Assembly: GCF_000328565.1 (NCBI RefSeq)
Contig: NC_019966.1
Span: 496,001 to 560,000 of the forward strand
Length of the DNA stretch: 64,000 nt
Direction of reading: 5' to 3'
Source of the DNA: Mycobacterium sp. JS623
Lineage (GTDB): Bacteria > Actinomycetota > Actinomycetes > Mycobacteriales > Mycobacteriaceae
Part shown: piece after piece, positions 18,367-26,453 of the stretch
Numbering within the stretch: position 1 is the stretch's first letter
Layout of the letters: the number at the start of each line of letters is the position of its first letter
Program-made: the position numbers and the translations under genes
The notes under the pieces: model-generated
What the model was told of the DNA's origin: nothing
Databases searched by the model: none
What the model saw: only the letters and a program-made list of their open reading frames with translations

Positions 18367-19277
18367 CAGACGGGGAACGTCACGCCGGTGAGCTCTTCGG
18401 ACACCGTCCACAGCCGCCGCTGAAGACCCTCGTCATGCGACTGTGCGCTGGACTCAACGACTTTCGGGTGTCCTCGCACTTCGCCGATGCCATCGGGCCC
18501 GTAATACTGGCCGCCCTGCACGTTGGGGTCGGTGGCCGCGCGCAGGATCGGCAGCGCACCCATGTCTGCCGGCTGGGTCAAGGCACGCCAGATGAAGTCA
18601 GGGATGAAACCGGGCAGGTGCCGCATGAGCTCGGTGTCGGAGAAACCGGGATGGGCGGCCGCGGCGATCGTCGGGGTGCCCTTGGCGGCCAGCCGCCGCT
18701 GCAGCTCGTAGGTGAACAGCAGGTTCGCGAGTTTCGACTGTCCGTAGGCCTCGACGCGGTTGTACTTGCGTTCCAACTGCAAATCGTCGAAATGAATCCG
18801 GGCCAGGATGCGGTGGCCGACGCTACTGACCGCGATAACGCGCGACCCTTCGACAGGCAGCATGTTGTCGAGCAGCTGACCGGTCAGCGCGAAGGCGCCG
18901 AGATGGTTGGTGCCGAGCTGCATCTCGAAGCCGTCTTTGGTGCTCTCGCGCGTCGGCACGTACATCACGCCGGCGTTGTTGATCAGCAGATCGATACGGG
19001 GGTAGTCGGCGCGCAGCTGATCGGCGGCCGTACGCACGCTGTCCAAGGACGTCAGGTCCAGCTCCTGCAGACTGACCACGGCGTTAGGGCTTTTCGACGT
19101 GATCCGATCCGCGGCCTCCTTGCCCTTGTCGAGATTGCGCACCGCAAGCACGACGTGGGCACCCTTGTCCGCCAATACCGCCGCGGTGTCGAAGCCGAGG
19201 CCGGAATTCGCGCCTGTCACGACGGCGACCCGGCCGGTTTGATCGGGCACGTCGGCCGCGGTCCACTTGTTGCTCAT
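18366..19277 (-). CDS. Short-chain dehydrogenase/reductase (Rv0439c-like)
   Basis: 303 aa NAD(P)-dependent oxidoreductase of the retinol-dehydrogenase-like SDR group. The cofactor motif is TGANSGLG at 21-28, NNAG is at 100-103, serines are at 151-152, and the catalytic pair is Tyr178/Lys182 in YGQSK. The substrate is unknown. It is the first gene of the SDR-moeA run and corresponds to Rv0439c by position. A clear paralogue of the same length lies at 34299-35210. Confidence 0.9.
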   Translation of the reverse strand: MSNKWTAADVPDQTGRVAVVTGANSGLGFDTAAVLADKGAHVVLAVRNLDKGKEAADRITSKSPNAVVSLQELDLTSLDSVRTAADQLRADYPRIDLLINNAGVMYVPTRESTKDGFEMQLGTNHLGAFALTGQLLDNMLPVEGSRVIAVSSVGHRILARIHFDDLQLERKYNRVEAYGQSKLANLLFTYELQRRLAAKGTPTIAAAAHPGFSDTELMRHLPGFIPDFIWRALTQPADMGALPILRAATDPNVQGGQYYGPDGIGEVRGHPKVVESSAQSHDEGLQRRLWTVSEELTGVTFPV

Positions 19278-19324
19278 GGCCTCAACATACTCAGCAGCTG
19301 GCGGCTAGTTTCGTTGTCGTGGGG

Positions 19325-19816
19325 ATGCGAGCAGTCGAACTGGTTGAGCCGGCCAATCCGCCGAGCCGCAAGGCTCCGCTGGTCTGGGCGATCGGTGCGG
19401 CGATCCCATGGTTGATGCTGGCAGCGGGCCAGCTGGTGTGGTTCGTGATCAGTCCGCGATTACCGGGGGTGCATGTTGTCGCGGCCGCCGCCACGGTTTC
19501 GGGCATCGCGCTGTTCGTCGGCGTCGTGCCGGCGTGGCGATACCGCGTGCACCGCTGGGACATTGACACCAAGGCGGTGTACACCCGGACGGGGTGGCTG
19601 GTGCAGGAGCGCCGGATCGCGCCGATCTCGCGGGTGCAGACCGTCGACACCGAACGCGGCCCGCTGGACCAGTTGTTCGGGCTGGCCAATGTGACGGTGA
19701 CGACGGCGTCGTCGGCGGGCGCGGTGCGAATCGTCGCGCTGGATTCCGATGTGGCAGACCGGGTTGTCGCGCAGTTGACCGATATCGCGGCGCTCGGCGG
19801 CGAGGACGCGACGTGA
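19325..19816 (+). CDS. PH (bPH2) domain membrane protein, first of a pair
   Basis: 163 aa from ATG 19325 (GTG 19319 is a 2-residue-longer alternative). Two transmembrane helices (WLMLAAGQLVWFVIS; VAAAATVSGIALFVGVV) are followed by a bacterial PH-like domain (VHRWDIDTKAVYTRTGWLVQ, ERRIAPISRVQTVDTERGPL, DQLFGLANVTVTTASSAG). The arrangement with the next gene resembles the YdbS-YdbT pair. Function unknown. It is divergent from the SDR gene by 47 nt and coupled to the next gene. Confidence 0.82.
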   Translation: MRAVELVEPANPPSRKAPLVWAIGAAIPWLMLAAGQLVWFVISPRLPGVHVVAAAATVSGIALFVGVVPAWRYRVHRWDIDTKAVYTRTGWLVQERRIAPISRVQTVDTERGPLDQLFGLANVTVTTASSAGAVRIVALDSDVADRVVAQLTDIAALGGEDAT

Positions 19817-21255
19817 CGGGCCCCGCCGGGCAGGCGTGGCAACGGCTCAGCCCCCGCATGCTGCTGGTGCATCCTGTCCATGAGGTGCTGCGCCAGATAC
19901 CGCTGCTGATTGGATCGGTGGTGCTCGGATCGGCCACCGGCAATCCGCTGTGGACACTATTTGGGCTCGCGCTCGTCGTCGGCTATGGCGTGGCGCGCTG
20001 GTTCACCACCACATACCGGATCGAGGCCGAAGAAGTGCGGCTGCGTACGGGTGTCCTTCAGCGCAAGGTGCTTTCGGTGCCGCGCAATAGGATTCGCTCG
20101 GTGTCGACCGATGCGCGATTGTTGCACCGACTGCTCGGGTTGACCGTTCTGCGGCTGGGCACGGGTAAGGAGGCAAGGGGCGACACGGTATTCGCGCTCG
20201 ATGCGGTCGAGGCCGGACAAGTGCCACGCCTGCGCGCCATACTGCTGGCCGATTCGCTTGCGCCTACCGAACTGGATGCGCCGGGCGGTGAGTTGGCGCG
20301 TTGGCAGCCGTCCTGGCTGCGCTACAGCCCGCTGAGTTTCACCGGGCTGGCGATGATCACGGCTGCGGTGGGGGTGGTGTATCAGGCGGGTGCCGGTGTG
20401 GCACTGCAGAATTCGCGGCTGGCCCGGTCCGGGGTGGAGGCGGCGGAGCGCTTCGGGGTCGCGGCGAGCCTGATCGTGGCGTCGGTCGTGGTGCTCGTTG
20501 CTTCGGTGGTGTTGTCGGTGCTGCGGTCGCTGATGACCTACGGAAACTTGGTGCTGCGTCGAGACGCCGAACTGCTGCACCTCGAGCATGGCCTGCTCAG
20601 GCTGCGCGAACAGACCTTCGATATGCGCCGGTTGCGGGGTGGCACTTTGCGTGAGCCGCTGTTGGTGCGGATGTTCGGGGGCGCCCGGCTGGATGCTGTG
20701 ATGACGGGCGTCGGCCGGGCGGGCGAGGCGTCGCTGCTGCTGCCGCCTTGCCCGCGAGCGACGGCCGAGGACGTGCTGTCGGGGCTGATCGCGAGGCCGG
20801 ATGCGGTCAACGGTCCGCTGCGCGCGCATGGCGCGGCGGCGACGCGCAGACGCTGGACCCGAGCATTGGCGCTGCCTGCGGTGTTGCTGATCGCGATGGT
20901 CGCGCTGCCGGCGTCCGTCTGGCTGTGGCCGATGTGGGCGGTGGTGACGGTGTGCTGCGCGTTGCTGGCGCTCGACCGGTCGCGGGCGCTGGGGCATCGG
21001 GTGGACGCCGACTGGTTGGTGGCGCGGGCGGGCAGCCTGGATCGGCGACGCGACTGCATCGCCGCGGCGGGCATCATCGGCTGGACGGTGCGCCAAACGC
21101 TGCTGCAGCGCCGCGCTGGCGTCGCGACGTTGATCGCCGCCACGGCGGCGGGGGTGAAGAGCTATCGGGTGATCGATGTTCCTGCTGAGTTGGCGTGGAC
21201 GATCGCAGCGAGCGCATCGCCGTGGGTCGCCGACAACGCCTGGGCTAGGACTTGA
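19813..21255 (+). CDS. PH (bPH2) domain membrane protein, second of a pair (YdbT-like)
   Basis: 480 aa from GTG 19813, overlapping the previous stop as GTGA; a longer frame to 19594 is a shadow of the first gene. It contains repeated bPH2 modules between pairs of transmembrane helices: ARWFTTTYRIEAEEVRLRTG with LSVPRNRIRSVSTDARLLH, and a second set around LRRDAELLHLEHGLLRLREQ. A third hydrophobic pair lies near residues 355-395. It probably forms a membrane complex with the upstream protein. The role is unknown in mycobacteria; in Bacillus, YdbST is linked to resistance to some antimicrobial peptides. Confidence 0.82.
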   Translation: MTGPAGQAWQRLSPRMLLVHPVHEVLRQIPLLIGSVVLGSATGNPLWTLFGLALVVGYGVARWFTTTYRIEAEEVRLRTGVLQRKVLSVPRNRIRSVSTDARLLHRLLGLTVLRLGTGKEARGDTVFALDAVEAGQVPRLRAILLADSLAPTELDAPGGELARWQPSWLRYSPLSFTGLAMITAAVGVVYQAGAGVALQNSRLARSGVEAAERFGVAASLIVASVVVLVASVVLSVLRSLMTYGNLVLRRDAELLHLEHGLLRLREQTFDMRRLRGGTLREPLLVRMFGGARLDAVMTGVGRAGEASLLLPPCPRATAEDVLSGLIARPDAVNGPLRAHGAAATRRRWTRALALPAVLLIAMVALPASVWLWPMWAVVTVCCALLALDRSRALGHRVDADWLVARAGSLDRRRDCIAAAGIIGWTVRQTLLQRRAGVATLIAATAAGVKSYRVIDVPAELAWTIAASASPWVADNAWART

Positions 21256-21367
21256 CAGGTTCGGCGACCAGTTCGCCGCGCTGAATCTGCGTGGACAGTT
21301 CGTGCGAAGCGACAGCGCCCGACGCCACGGAAACCAGCGCGCCTGCGTACCGTCCACGACGCTCCAT
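21245..21367 (-). CDS. Possible small protein (40 aa), unrecognised
   Basis: An uninterrupted 40-codon frame from ATG 21367 to TAG 21245 encodes a peptide beginning MERRGRYAGALVSVASGAVA and ending GELVAEPVKS. It fills most of the spacer between the PH-domain gene and the VOC gene and overlaps the PH gene end by 11 nt. Third codon positions are about 70% G/C, in keeping with coding use but not decisive. I do not recognise it; it may be a real small gene, the 3' end of a decayed gene, or chance. Confidence 0.3.
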   Translation of the reverse strand: MERRGRYAGALVSVASGAVASHELSTQIQRGELVAEPVKS

Positions 21368-21424
21368 CGGATCCGGTCACCCGGGACAGCCCTGCCACGG
21401 CGCGGTCCTGCCAGAATCAAGCGC

Positions 21425-21901
21425 ATGATCACGGCCCTGGCACACACCGGCGTGTGCGTTCCCGACTGCGAGGCCGCGGTGGCCTATTACCGCGACATGC
21501 TGGGATTTACGGTGCTATCGCCGCCGTATGTGATGGACGGCGACGCGATTCGCGCCGACATGGGCGAGTTGTTGGCCGATCCGGCGATGAAGGCCGCGAT
21601 TCTGGGCTTCGGCGACGGCGGTGACCGCGTGCTCGAAGTCATCGAGTATCTGCGCGCCGACGGCAGCGGGACGGGTCGCGCCGGCCTCGCCGACCCTGGG
21701 CTCTCACATATCGGCTTGATTTGCGACGACGTCGCTGCGACCCGGAAGACGTTGGAGGACAGGGGAGTTCGCTTCCTGGTCGACGGGATCGCCGACATCG
21801 CAGGAGTGCGCACCACGTGGTTCGCCGATCCGTGGGGTGTGGTCTTCATCCTGGTCGAGAAGCGCAAGCCTCACCGACCGTACTTCGCGCAGTTCGGCTA
21901 G
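21425..21901 (+). CDS. VOC (glyoxalase/bleomycin-resistance fold) family protein
   Basis: 158 aa from ATG 21425; upstream frame extension to 21176 is a shadow. Two VOC half-modules are visible: LAHTGVCVPDCEAAVAYYRD with His/Glu ligand candidates, and GLSHIGLICDDVAATRKTLE followed by TWFADPWGVVFILVEKRK. The length and layout resemble methylmalonyl-CoA epimerase or lyase-type glyoxalases. The substrate cannot be assigned. Confidence 0.82.
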   Translation: MITALAHTGVCVPDCEAAVAYYRDMLGFTVLSPPYVMDGDAIRADMGELLADPAMKAAILGFGDGGDRVLEVIEYLRADGSGTGRAGLADPGLSHIGLICDDVAATRKTLEDRGVRFLVDGIADIAGVRTTWFADPWGVVFILVEKRKPHRPYFAQFG

Positions 21902-21942
21902 CCCCGAGTTGCGCTGATTCGTTTGCCGTTTACTGTCGGGCC

Positions 21943-22758
21943 ATGGCAATCGGTGGTGTGCTGTTCGACATCGACGGCGTCCTGGTGACGTCGTGGAAGC
22001 CGATCGCGGGCGCCGCCGAGACCCTGCGGACGTTGTCCGACAACCAGATTGCATGCTCATACCTGACCAACACCACGACCCGGACGCGCGTGCAGATCGC
22101 CGAACTTCTCACCGAGGCAGGCATGGCGGTGCGCGCCGACGAGGTCATCACCGCGGCGGTACTCACCGCGCAGTATGTCCGCAACCGCTATCCCGACGCG
22201 CGGTGCTTCCTGGTCAACAGCGGGCAGATCGCCGAGGACATGCCCGGCATCGACATCGCGTACTCGAGCGACTTCACCGGGCCGGCGGCCCCGGAGACGC
22301 CCGATGTAGTGCTGCTTGGCGGGGCCGGGCCGGAGTACAGCCATCTGACGCTGTCGTGGGTGTACGACTGGATGGCGCAAGGCGTGCCGGTGGTCGCCAT
22401 GCACCGCAGCACCGCGTGGACCACCACCGACGGGTTGCGCGTCGACACCGGCATGTACCTGATCGGGATGGAGGAGACGTCCGGACGCAAGGCCACCGCG
22501 GTCGGCAAGCCCGCGCCAGAGGGTTTTCTCGCGGCCGCCAGCCGACTCGGCGTCGACCCCGACGAGATGTACATGATCGGCGACGATCTCAACAACGACG
22601 TGTTGGCCGCTCAGGTGGTCGGGATGACCGGGGTGTTGGTGCGCACGGGTAAGTTCCGCCAGGACACGCTGGATCGTTGGGCCGCAGACGAATTCGCGAT
22701 GCAACCCAATCACGTGATCGATTCGGTCGCCGACCTGCCGGAGTTGCTCGGGCTTTAG
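21943..22758 (+). CDS. HAD hydrolase, subfamily IIA (NagD/LHPP-like)
   Basis: 271 aa from ATG 21943 (MAIGGVLFDIDGVLVTSWKP). Motif I is FDIDGVLV (Asp nucleophile and acid/base), motif II is YLTNTTT, the motif III Lys lies in GKPAPEGF and motif IV is MYMIGDDLNNDV. The C2 cap lies between motifs II and III. The substrate is unknown; the closest named type is the phospholysine/phosphohistidine phosphatase-like TIGR01458 group. The stop codon lies inside a 25-bp direct repeat. Confidence 0.88.
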   Translation: MAIGGVLFDIDGVLVTSWKPIAGAAETLRTLSDNQIACSYLTNTTTRTRVQIAELLTEAGMAVRADEVITAAVLTAQYVRNRYPDARCFLVNSGQIAEDMPGIDIAYSSDFTGPAAPETPDVVLLGGAGPEYSHLTLSWVYDWMAQGVPVVAMHRSTAWTTTDGLRVDTGMYLIGMEETSGRKATAVGKPAPEGFLAAASRLGVDPDEMYMIGDDLNNDVLAAQVVGMTGVLVRTGKFRQDTLDRWAADEFAMQPNHVIDSVADLPELLGL

Positions 22759-22770
22759 AGCCGACGCGTT
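22746..22770. repeat. Direct repeat, left copy (flanks DUF222 remnant)
   Basis: A 25-bp sequence (GCTCGGGCTTTAGAGCCGAC then GCGTT) containing the HAD hydrolase stop codon. It matches 23010-23034 at 24 of 25 positions; the only difference is G versus A at the twelfth/thirteenth base. The two copies bracket the DUF222 fragment. Confidence 0.75.
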
Positions 22771-22785
22771 GGTGGCCGTTTTTCG

Positions 22786-22968
22786 TCGGCGGCCGCGCTG
22801 TCGCTGGATCAGGTCGGCGTCATCGCCGCACGGGCAGCCGAGGGATCTGATGAGCATTACGCGCAGTTGGCGGCGGTGGCCACGGTCAACCAGCTGCGTA
22901 CCGCGGTCAAGCGGCCCTCGCGCATCGCGGCCGCGCACCGCGGAAACTCCTCAGCGCAATGCGATTGA
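22786..22968 (+). pseudogene. DUF222 / 13E12-repeat family fragment
   Basis: The frame from 22786 to TGA 22966-22968 encodes SAAALSLDQVGVIAARAAEG followed by SDEHYAQLAAVATVNQLRTA. This is the internal DUF222 sequence of 13E12 (REP13E12) HNH-endonuclease-type proteins. Only about 45 recognisable residues remain; there is no start codon, no HNH domain, and the sequence degrades after TAVK. A second short coding-like piece (DGRIVEIVAENN, ending at about 23005) follows in another frame. I read this as a decayed remnant of a mobile or repeat-family gene. Confidence 0.7.
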
Positions 22969-23009
22969 TGGGCGCATCGTCGAGATCGTCGCCGAGAACA
23001 ACTAAGTTG

Positions 23010-23034
23010 GCTCGGGCTTTAAAGCCGACGCGTT
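23010..23034. repeat. Direct repeat, right copy (flanks DUF222 remnant)
   Basis: Second copy of the 25-bp direct repeat, 264 bp downstream of the first. It contains the stop codon of the S51 peptidase on the minus strand and includes the perfect 12-bp palindrome GGCTTTAAAGCC (23015-23026). Confidence 0.75.
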
Positions 23035-23732
23035 TCGAGTCGAGACTCCTTGGCGTCATCGACGAAATATGCTGCGGCGCAGTCTCTTTCGCTGACGGCT
23101 TCGACGAAGTCGGTGCCGCGGTAGAGGATACCGGCCCCGTCGTCAGTGGCGTAACCGGCAGGCAGCGCGCCATCCGCGATCAGACGTTGAAACAGCGGAC
23201 GGCGCTGCGGTTCGGAGTCGTAGTGCACACCGTTCGAGTACGGCACCAGCCCAAGCCCGTCTGTGACGGGCCGAAGCTCAGGCCCGAATGAGTCCGTGGT
23301 GCCGCCGACGTGCCAGCAGATCGATCCCGCGGAGATGCCGGTGAGCACCACGCCGGCCTGCCACGCGGTTCGCATCGCGGTGTCGACGCCGTGCAGCCGC
23401 CACATCGCCAGCAGACCCGCGACGCTGCCGCCGAACACCCACACCACGTCGTGGTCGAGCAGATGCGCGGTGATGTCATCGACGTTGGGCATCGGAAACA
23501 GCGTCAGATGCGAAGCGTGGAACCCCCGCGCCTGTGCAGCGTCGATGAGCCAGTGCAGCACGGTGGGATTGTCGCCGACCGCGGTCGCCACGAAACACAG
23601 CCGCGGCGCCCGTCCCGAAACTCCGGCCAACTCGATCGCATATTCGGTCAGCTCGCTGAACTCCCAACGGGTGCGTTGGCCTTCCCGGAAGCCGCCGCTG
23701 GTCGCAAGGATGGTCGGGGCGTCGGCTGGCAC
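23019..23732 (-). CDS. Peptidase S51 (dipeptidase E-like) family protein
   Basis: 237 aa. The nucleophile Ser is about residue 134 in VLTGISAGSICW, the GxSAGS elbow of the S51 family. The N-terminal half has the Rossmann-like strands (PTILATSGGFREG; LCFVATAVGD) and VVWVFGGSVAGLLAMW. Family members cleave Asp-X dipeptides or cyanophycin-type peptides; specificity here is unknown. It is convergent with the HAD gene and its stop lies in the right direct repeat. Confidence 0.87.
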   Translation of the reverse strand: MPADAPTILATSGGFREGQRTRWEFSELTEYAIELAGVSGRAPRLCFVATAVGDNPTVLHWLIDAAQARGFHASHLTLFPMPNVDDITAHLLDHDVVWVFGGSVAGLLAMWRLHGVDTAMRTAWQAGVVLTGISAGSICWHVGGTTDSFGPELRPVTDGLGLVPYSNGVHYDSEPQRRPLFQRLIADGALPAGYATDDGAGILYRGTDFVEAVSERDCAAAYFVDDAKESRLETRRL

Positions 23733-23800
23733 GAGGAAAACGTATGCGGGATTGCCGGTTTTCGCGATTACTTATCTCGAAGCTGAGAGTCTGTAATCAC

Positions 23801-24277
23801 ATGACTGAAGAACGCATGACTGCCACCCTCACAATCCAGGCGCCGGCCCAAGACGTCTTCGACGTGCTGGCCGACCCGTCGACCCATCAGGCGATCGACG
23901 GCACCGGTTGGGTGCGGGAGTCGCTGGGCGGCAAGCCGATCACCGAAGAAGGTCAAGTCTTCAGGATGGCCATGTACCACCCCAACCATCCGAACAAGGA
24001 TTACGAAATGGCGAACCGGATCGAGGCATTCGACCCGCCCCGAGCCATCGCCTGGCAGCCTGGCCAGGGCCCCGACGACGCCCACCTCGAATTCGGTGGC
24101 TGGGTCTGGCGCTACGACCTCGAGCCCGTAGGGCCGGGCGAAACGGCGGTCACGTTGATCTACGACTGGTCCGCGGTGCCGCAGCAGACACGCGACCACA
24201 TCGGGTTCCCGCCGTTCCCCCGTGATCATCTCACCAGGTCACTGAAGAACTTGGCGCACCTGTCTCAAACCCGGTGA
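23801..24277 (+). CDS. SRPBCC (polyketide cyclase/START-like) family protein
   Basis: 158 aa from ATG 23801 (MTEERMTATLTIQAPAQDVF); the frame to 23744 adds an unlikely N-terminus. It has the SRPBCC pattern FDVLADPSTHQAIDGTGWVR, a beta-rich centre (EFGGWVWRYDLEPV) and LIYDWSAVPQQTRDHIGFPP. It is a paralogue of the gene at 12663 and has no assigned ligand. Confidence 0.82.
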   Translation: MTEERMTATLTIQAPAQDVFDVLADPSTHQAIDGTGWVRESLGGKPITEEGQVFRMAMYHPNHPNKDYEMANRIEAFDPPRAIAWQPGQGPDDAHLEFGGWVWRYDLEPVGPGETAVTLIYDWSAVPQQTRDHIGFPPFPRDHLTRSLKNLAHLSQTR

Positions 24278-24532
24278 CGCCGCAAGACATCCCCGAGTCG
24301 GTCACGAATCCGACTGCGCCCGACGCGAGCGCGCTTGACATCTTTGTCAGCTGGTTCGGCCGAACCTCACTACACCGACGGTCCCGCGGACGTCGGCGGA
24401 TTCACAGCCGGTGTGGCGCTGCCTCACCCGATGGGGGCGCCGGCGAAATCCACAGCGGCAGCGCCCTCCCCGACGTAGGTTCATTTCTCCAGGATCAGGG
24501 TGTCGACGTACCCGACCTCAGCGGGGCCTCCT
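24278..24532. other. Spacer with coding-like fragments, no complete gene
   Basis: 255 bp between the SRPBCC gene and the convergent helicase gene. A frame starting GTG 24274 overlaps the SRPBCC stop (MTPQDIPESVTNPTAPDASA) but becomes Arg-rich and runs into the helicase. A different forward frame reads AEPHYTDGPADVGGFTAGVA before a stop near 24478. On the minus strand a short run GGPAEVGYVDTLILEK ends just below the helicase stop. These look like decayed gene ends; none is a confident gene. Confidence 0.35.
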
Positions 24533-26224
24533 CTAGGCCTGCAGTGTGCGCACCGCTTCGATGCGGGCCTTGAGCTGATCGGTCGTCGCCGCGGCGATCG
24601 GCGGACCGCCGCAGATCCGACGCAACTCCTTATGGATCCAGCCGTGCGGCTTGCCGGTACGGTGGTGGGCCACCGACACCAGCGTGTTGAGCTCGCGACG
24701 CAGCTCGCGCAACTGCCCGTGCGTTGACGGCCGCGGCACCTCACCGCTGGCCGTTCTCTTGGTGAGTTGCTCTTCTTGCCTGCGCCGCAACAGGTCTCGC
24801 ATCTGTTCCGCGTCGAGCAGGCCCGGGATACCGAGGTAGTCGGCCTCCTCTTCACTGCCCGCGGGTGTAGCGGTACCGAACGACGAGCCATCGAAGATCA
24901 CCTGATCAAGCTCGGCGTCGGCACCTAGCATCTCGTAGCGGGTATCCGTATCGCTGGACTCGTCTTTCTGCTTCGCGGCGTCCGCAAGCAGGTCATCGTC
25001 GAGGCCGTCGGACTCCCGATGCGGCTTGCCGAGCACGTGGTTGCGCTGCGCTTCCATCTCGCTGGCCAGCAGCAGCAGATTGGGTACCGACGGCAAGAAG
25101 ATGCTCGCCGTCTCACCGGGTTGGCGGGTCCGGACGAAGCGTCCGACCGCCTGCGCGAAGAACAGCGGCGTCGACGCGCTCGTCGCGTACACACCCACGG
25201 CGAGCCGTGGCACGTCGACGCCTTCGGAGACCATCCGCACCGCGACCAGCCAGCGGCTCGTCCCAGCCGAGAACTGGCTGATGCGGTCCGAGGACCCTGG
25301 GTCGTCGGAAAGCACGACCGTCGGCGCCTCACCGGTGATTTTGGTGAGCAATTCGGCGTAGGCGCGCGCGGCGGTCTGATCCGACGCGATGACCATGCCG
25401 CCGGCGTCTGGGACGTGTTGGCGCTTCTGCTGCAGCCGCTTGTCCGCGGCGGCGATCACCGCGGGCATCCACTCACCCGCAGGATTCAAAGCGGTTCGCC
25501 ACGCGCGGGCCGTCTGCTCGGCGGTCAGCGGCTCGCCGAGCCGTGCCGCGTGTTCCTCGCCCGCGCTGTCGCGCCACCGGGCCTCGCCCGAGTAGGCCAG
25601 GAACACGACAGGCCGCACGACACCGTCGGCCAACGCCTCTGCATACCCGTAGGAGTGGTCGGCCTGCGAGCGCATCAGCCCGTCGCCGTCGGGCTCGTAG
25701 GTGACGAACGGGATCGGGCTGTCGTCGCTACGGAACGGCGTACCCGTCAGCGCCAGCCGCCGCGTCGCATCGGCGTAGGCCTCGCGGATGGCGTCGCCCC
25801 AACTCTTCGCGTCGCCGCCGTGGTGGATCTCGTCGAAGATGACAAGGGTCCGGTAGTTCTCGGTGCGCACCCGGTGCCGGGTCGGGTGGCTGGCCACCTG
25901 GGCATAGGTGACGACGACGCCGTGGTACTCCGACGACGTCTGCGCCGACGAATTCGAGAACTTGGGATCCAGCGCAATGCCGACCCTCGCGGCTGCCTGC
26001 GCCCACTGCGTCTTGAGGTGTTCGGTGGGCACGACGACCGTGATTCGCTCGACGGTGCCGTCGGCCAGCAGCTCCCCGGCGATGCGCAGGGCAAACGCCG
26101 TCTTGCCTGCGCCGGGGGTGGCAACGGCCAGGAAATCGCGTGGCTTGGCGCCGAGATACCGCACCAATGCCCGACGCTGCCAGCCCCGCAAAGCCTGGGT
26201 GTCGGGCGCTGCAAAAGCCGGCAC
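24533..26224 (-). CDS. DEAD/DEAH-box superfamily 2 helicase
   Basis: 563 aa cytoplasmic SF2 helicase of the type III restriction/UvrB-like group. Walker A TPGAGKT is at residues 36-42, DEIH at 131-134, TGTPFRSD at 160-167 and the motif VI region is QAVGRFVRTR. The acidic region after motif VI (DEEEAD-rich, DSSDTDTRYEMLG) precedes a basic C-terminal segment (LRRRQEEQLTKRTASG) with a helical tail. No nuclease or methylase domain is present and no restriction partner lies nearby, so a DNA or RNA processing role is more likely than restriction. Confidence 0.9.
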   Translation of the reverse strand: MPAFAAPDTQALRGWQRRALVRYLGAKPRDFLAVATPGAGKTAFALRIAGELLADGTVERITVVVPTEHLKTQWAQAAARVGIALDPKFSNSSAQTSSEYHGVVVTYAQVASHPTRHRVRTENYRTLVIFDEIHHGGDAKSWGDAIREAYADATRRLALTGTPFRSDDSPIPFVTYEPDGDGLMRSQADHSYGYAEALADGVVRPVVFLAYSGEARWRDSAGEEHAARLGEPLTAEQTARAWRTALNPAGEWMPAVIAAADKRLQQKRQHVPDAGGMVIASDQTAARAYAELLTKITGEAPTVVLSDDPGSSDRISQFSAGTSRWLVAVRMVSEGVDVPRLAVGVYATSASTPLFFAQAVGRFVRTRQPGETASIFLPSVPNLLLLASEMEAQRNHVLGKPHRESDGLDDDLLADAAKQKDESSDTDTRYEMLGADAELDQVIFDGSSFGTATPAGSEEEADYLGIPGLLDAEQMRDLLRRRQEEQLTKRTASGEVPRPSTHGQLRELRRELNTLVSVAHHRTGKPHGWIHKELRRICGGPPIAAATTDQLKARIEAVRTLQA

Positions 26225-26426
26225 CCAAAGCTCCTCACTGATCGGACAGCAGCCTAGCGCAGGGGATTACGCGCGCGCATCTCCACTGGAGAACGTGTCG
26301 GCAGGTCGGCAATTCGCTAGACCAATTGTCGGCCACAAGCGGCTTCACGGTAATCTCCGGACAAGCGCGGAAGCGACCTAGCTGTGTGGCCCGCTCCTCG
26401 AGCAGCAAACATGATGCTTGCGCTGC

Positions 26427-26450
26427 GGCCAGATGGGTACCCATCTGGCC
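26427..26450. promoter_or_regulatory. 24-bp perfect palindrome directly upstream of uvrA-like start
   Basis: The sequence is a 24-bp uninterrupted palindrome with half-site GGCCAGATGGGT, ending 3 nt before ATG 26454. As DNA it is a classic dimeric repressor site. As RNA it could fold into a 10-bp stem with a GTAC loop exactly where the ribosome-binding site should be; no Shine-Dalgarno sequence is otherwise visible. It also contains an alternative in-frame ATG (26433). Confidence 0.65.
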
Positions 26451-26453
26451 ACA

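Noticed and set aside
24533..26224. Helicase as part of a restriction or defence system
   Set aside because: No methylase, nuclease or known defence partner lies next to it; neighbours are an SRPBCC protein and a UvrA-like protein.
26310..26335. Short inverted repeat GGCAATT...AATTGTC upstream of the helicase
   Set aside because: Only 7-bp arms with a mismatch; not above chance in a spacer of this length.
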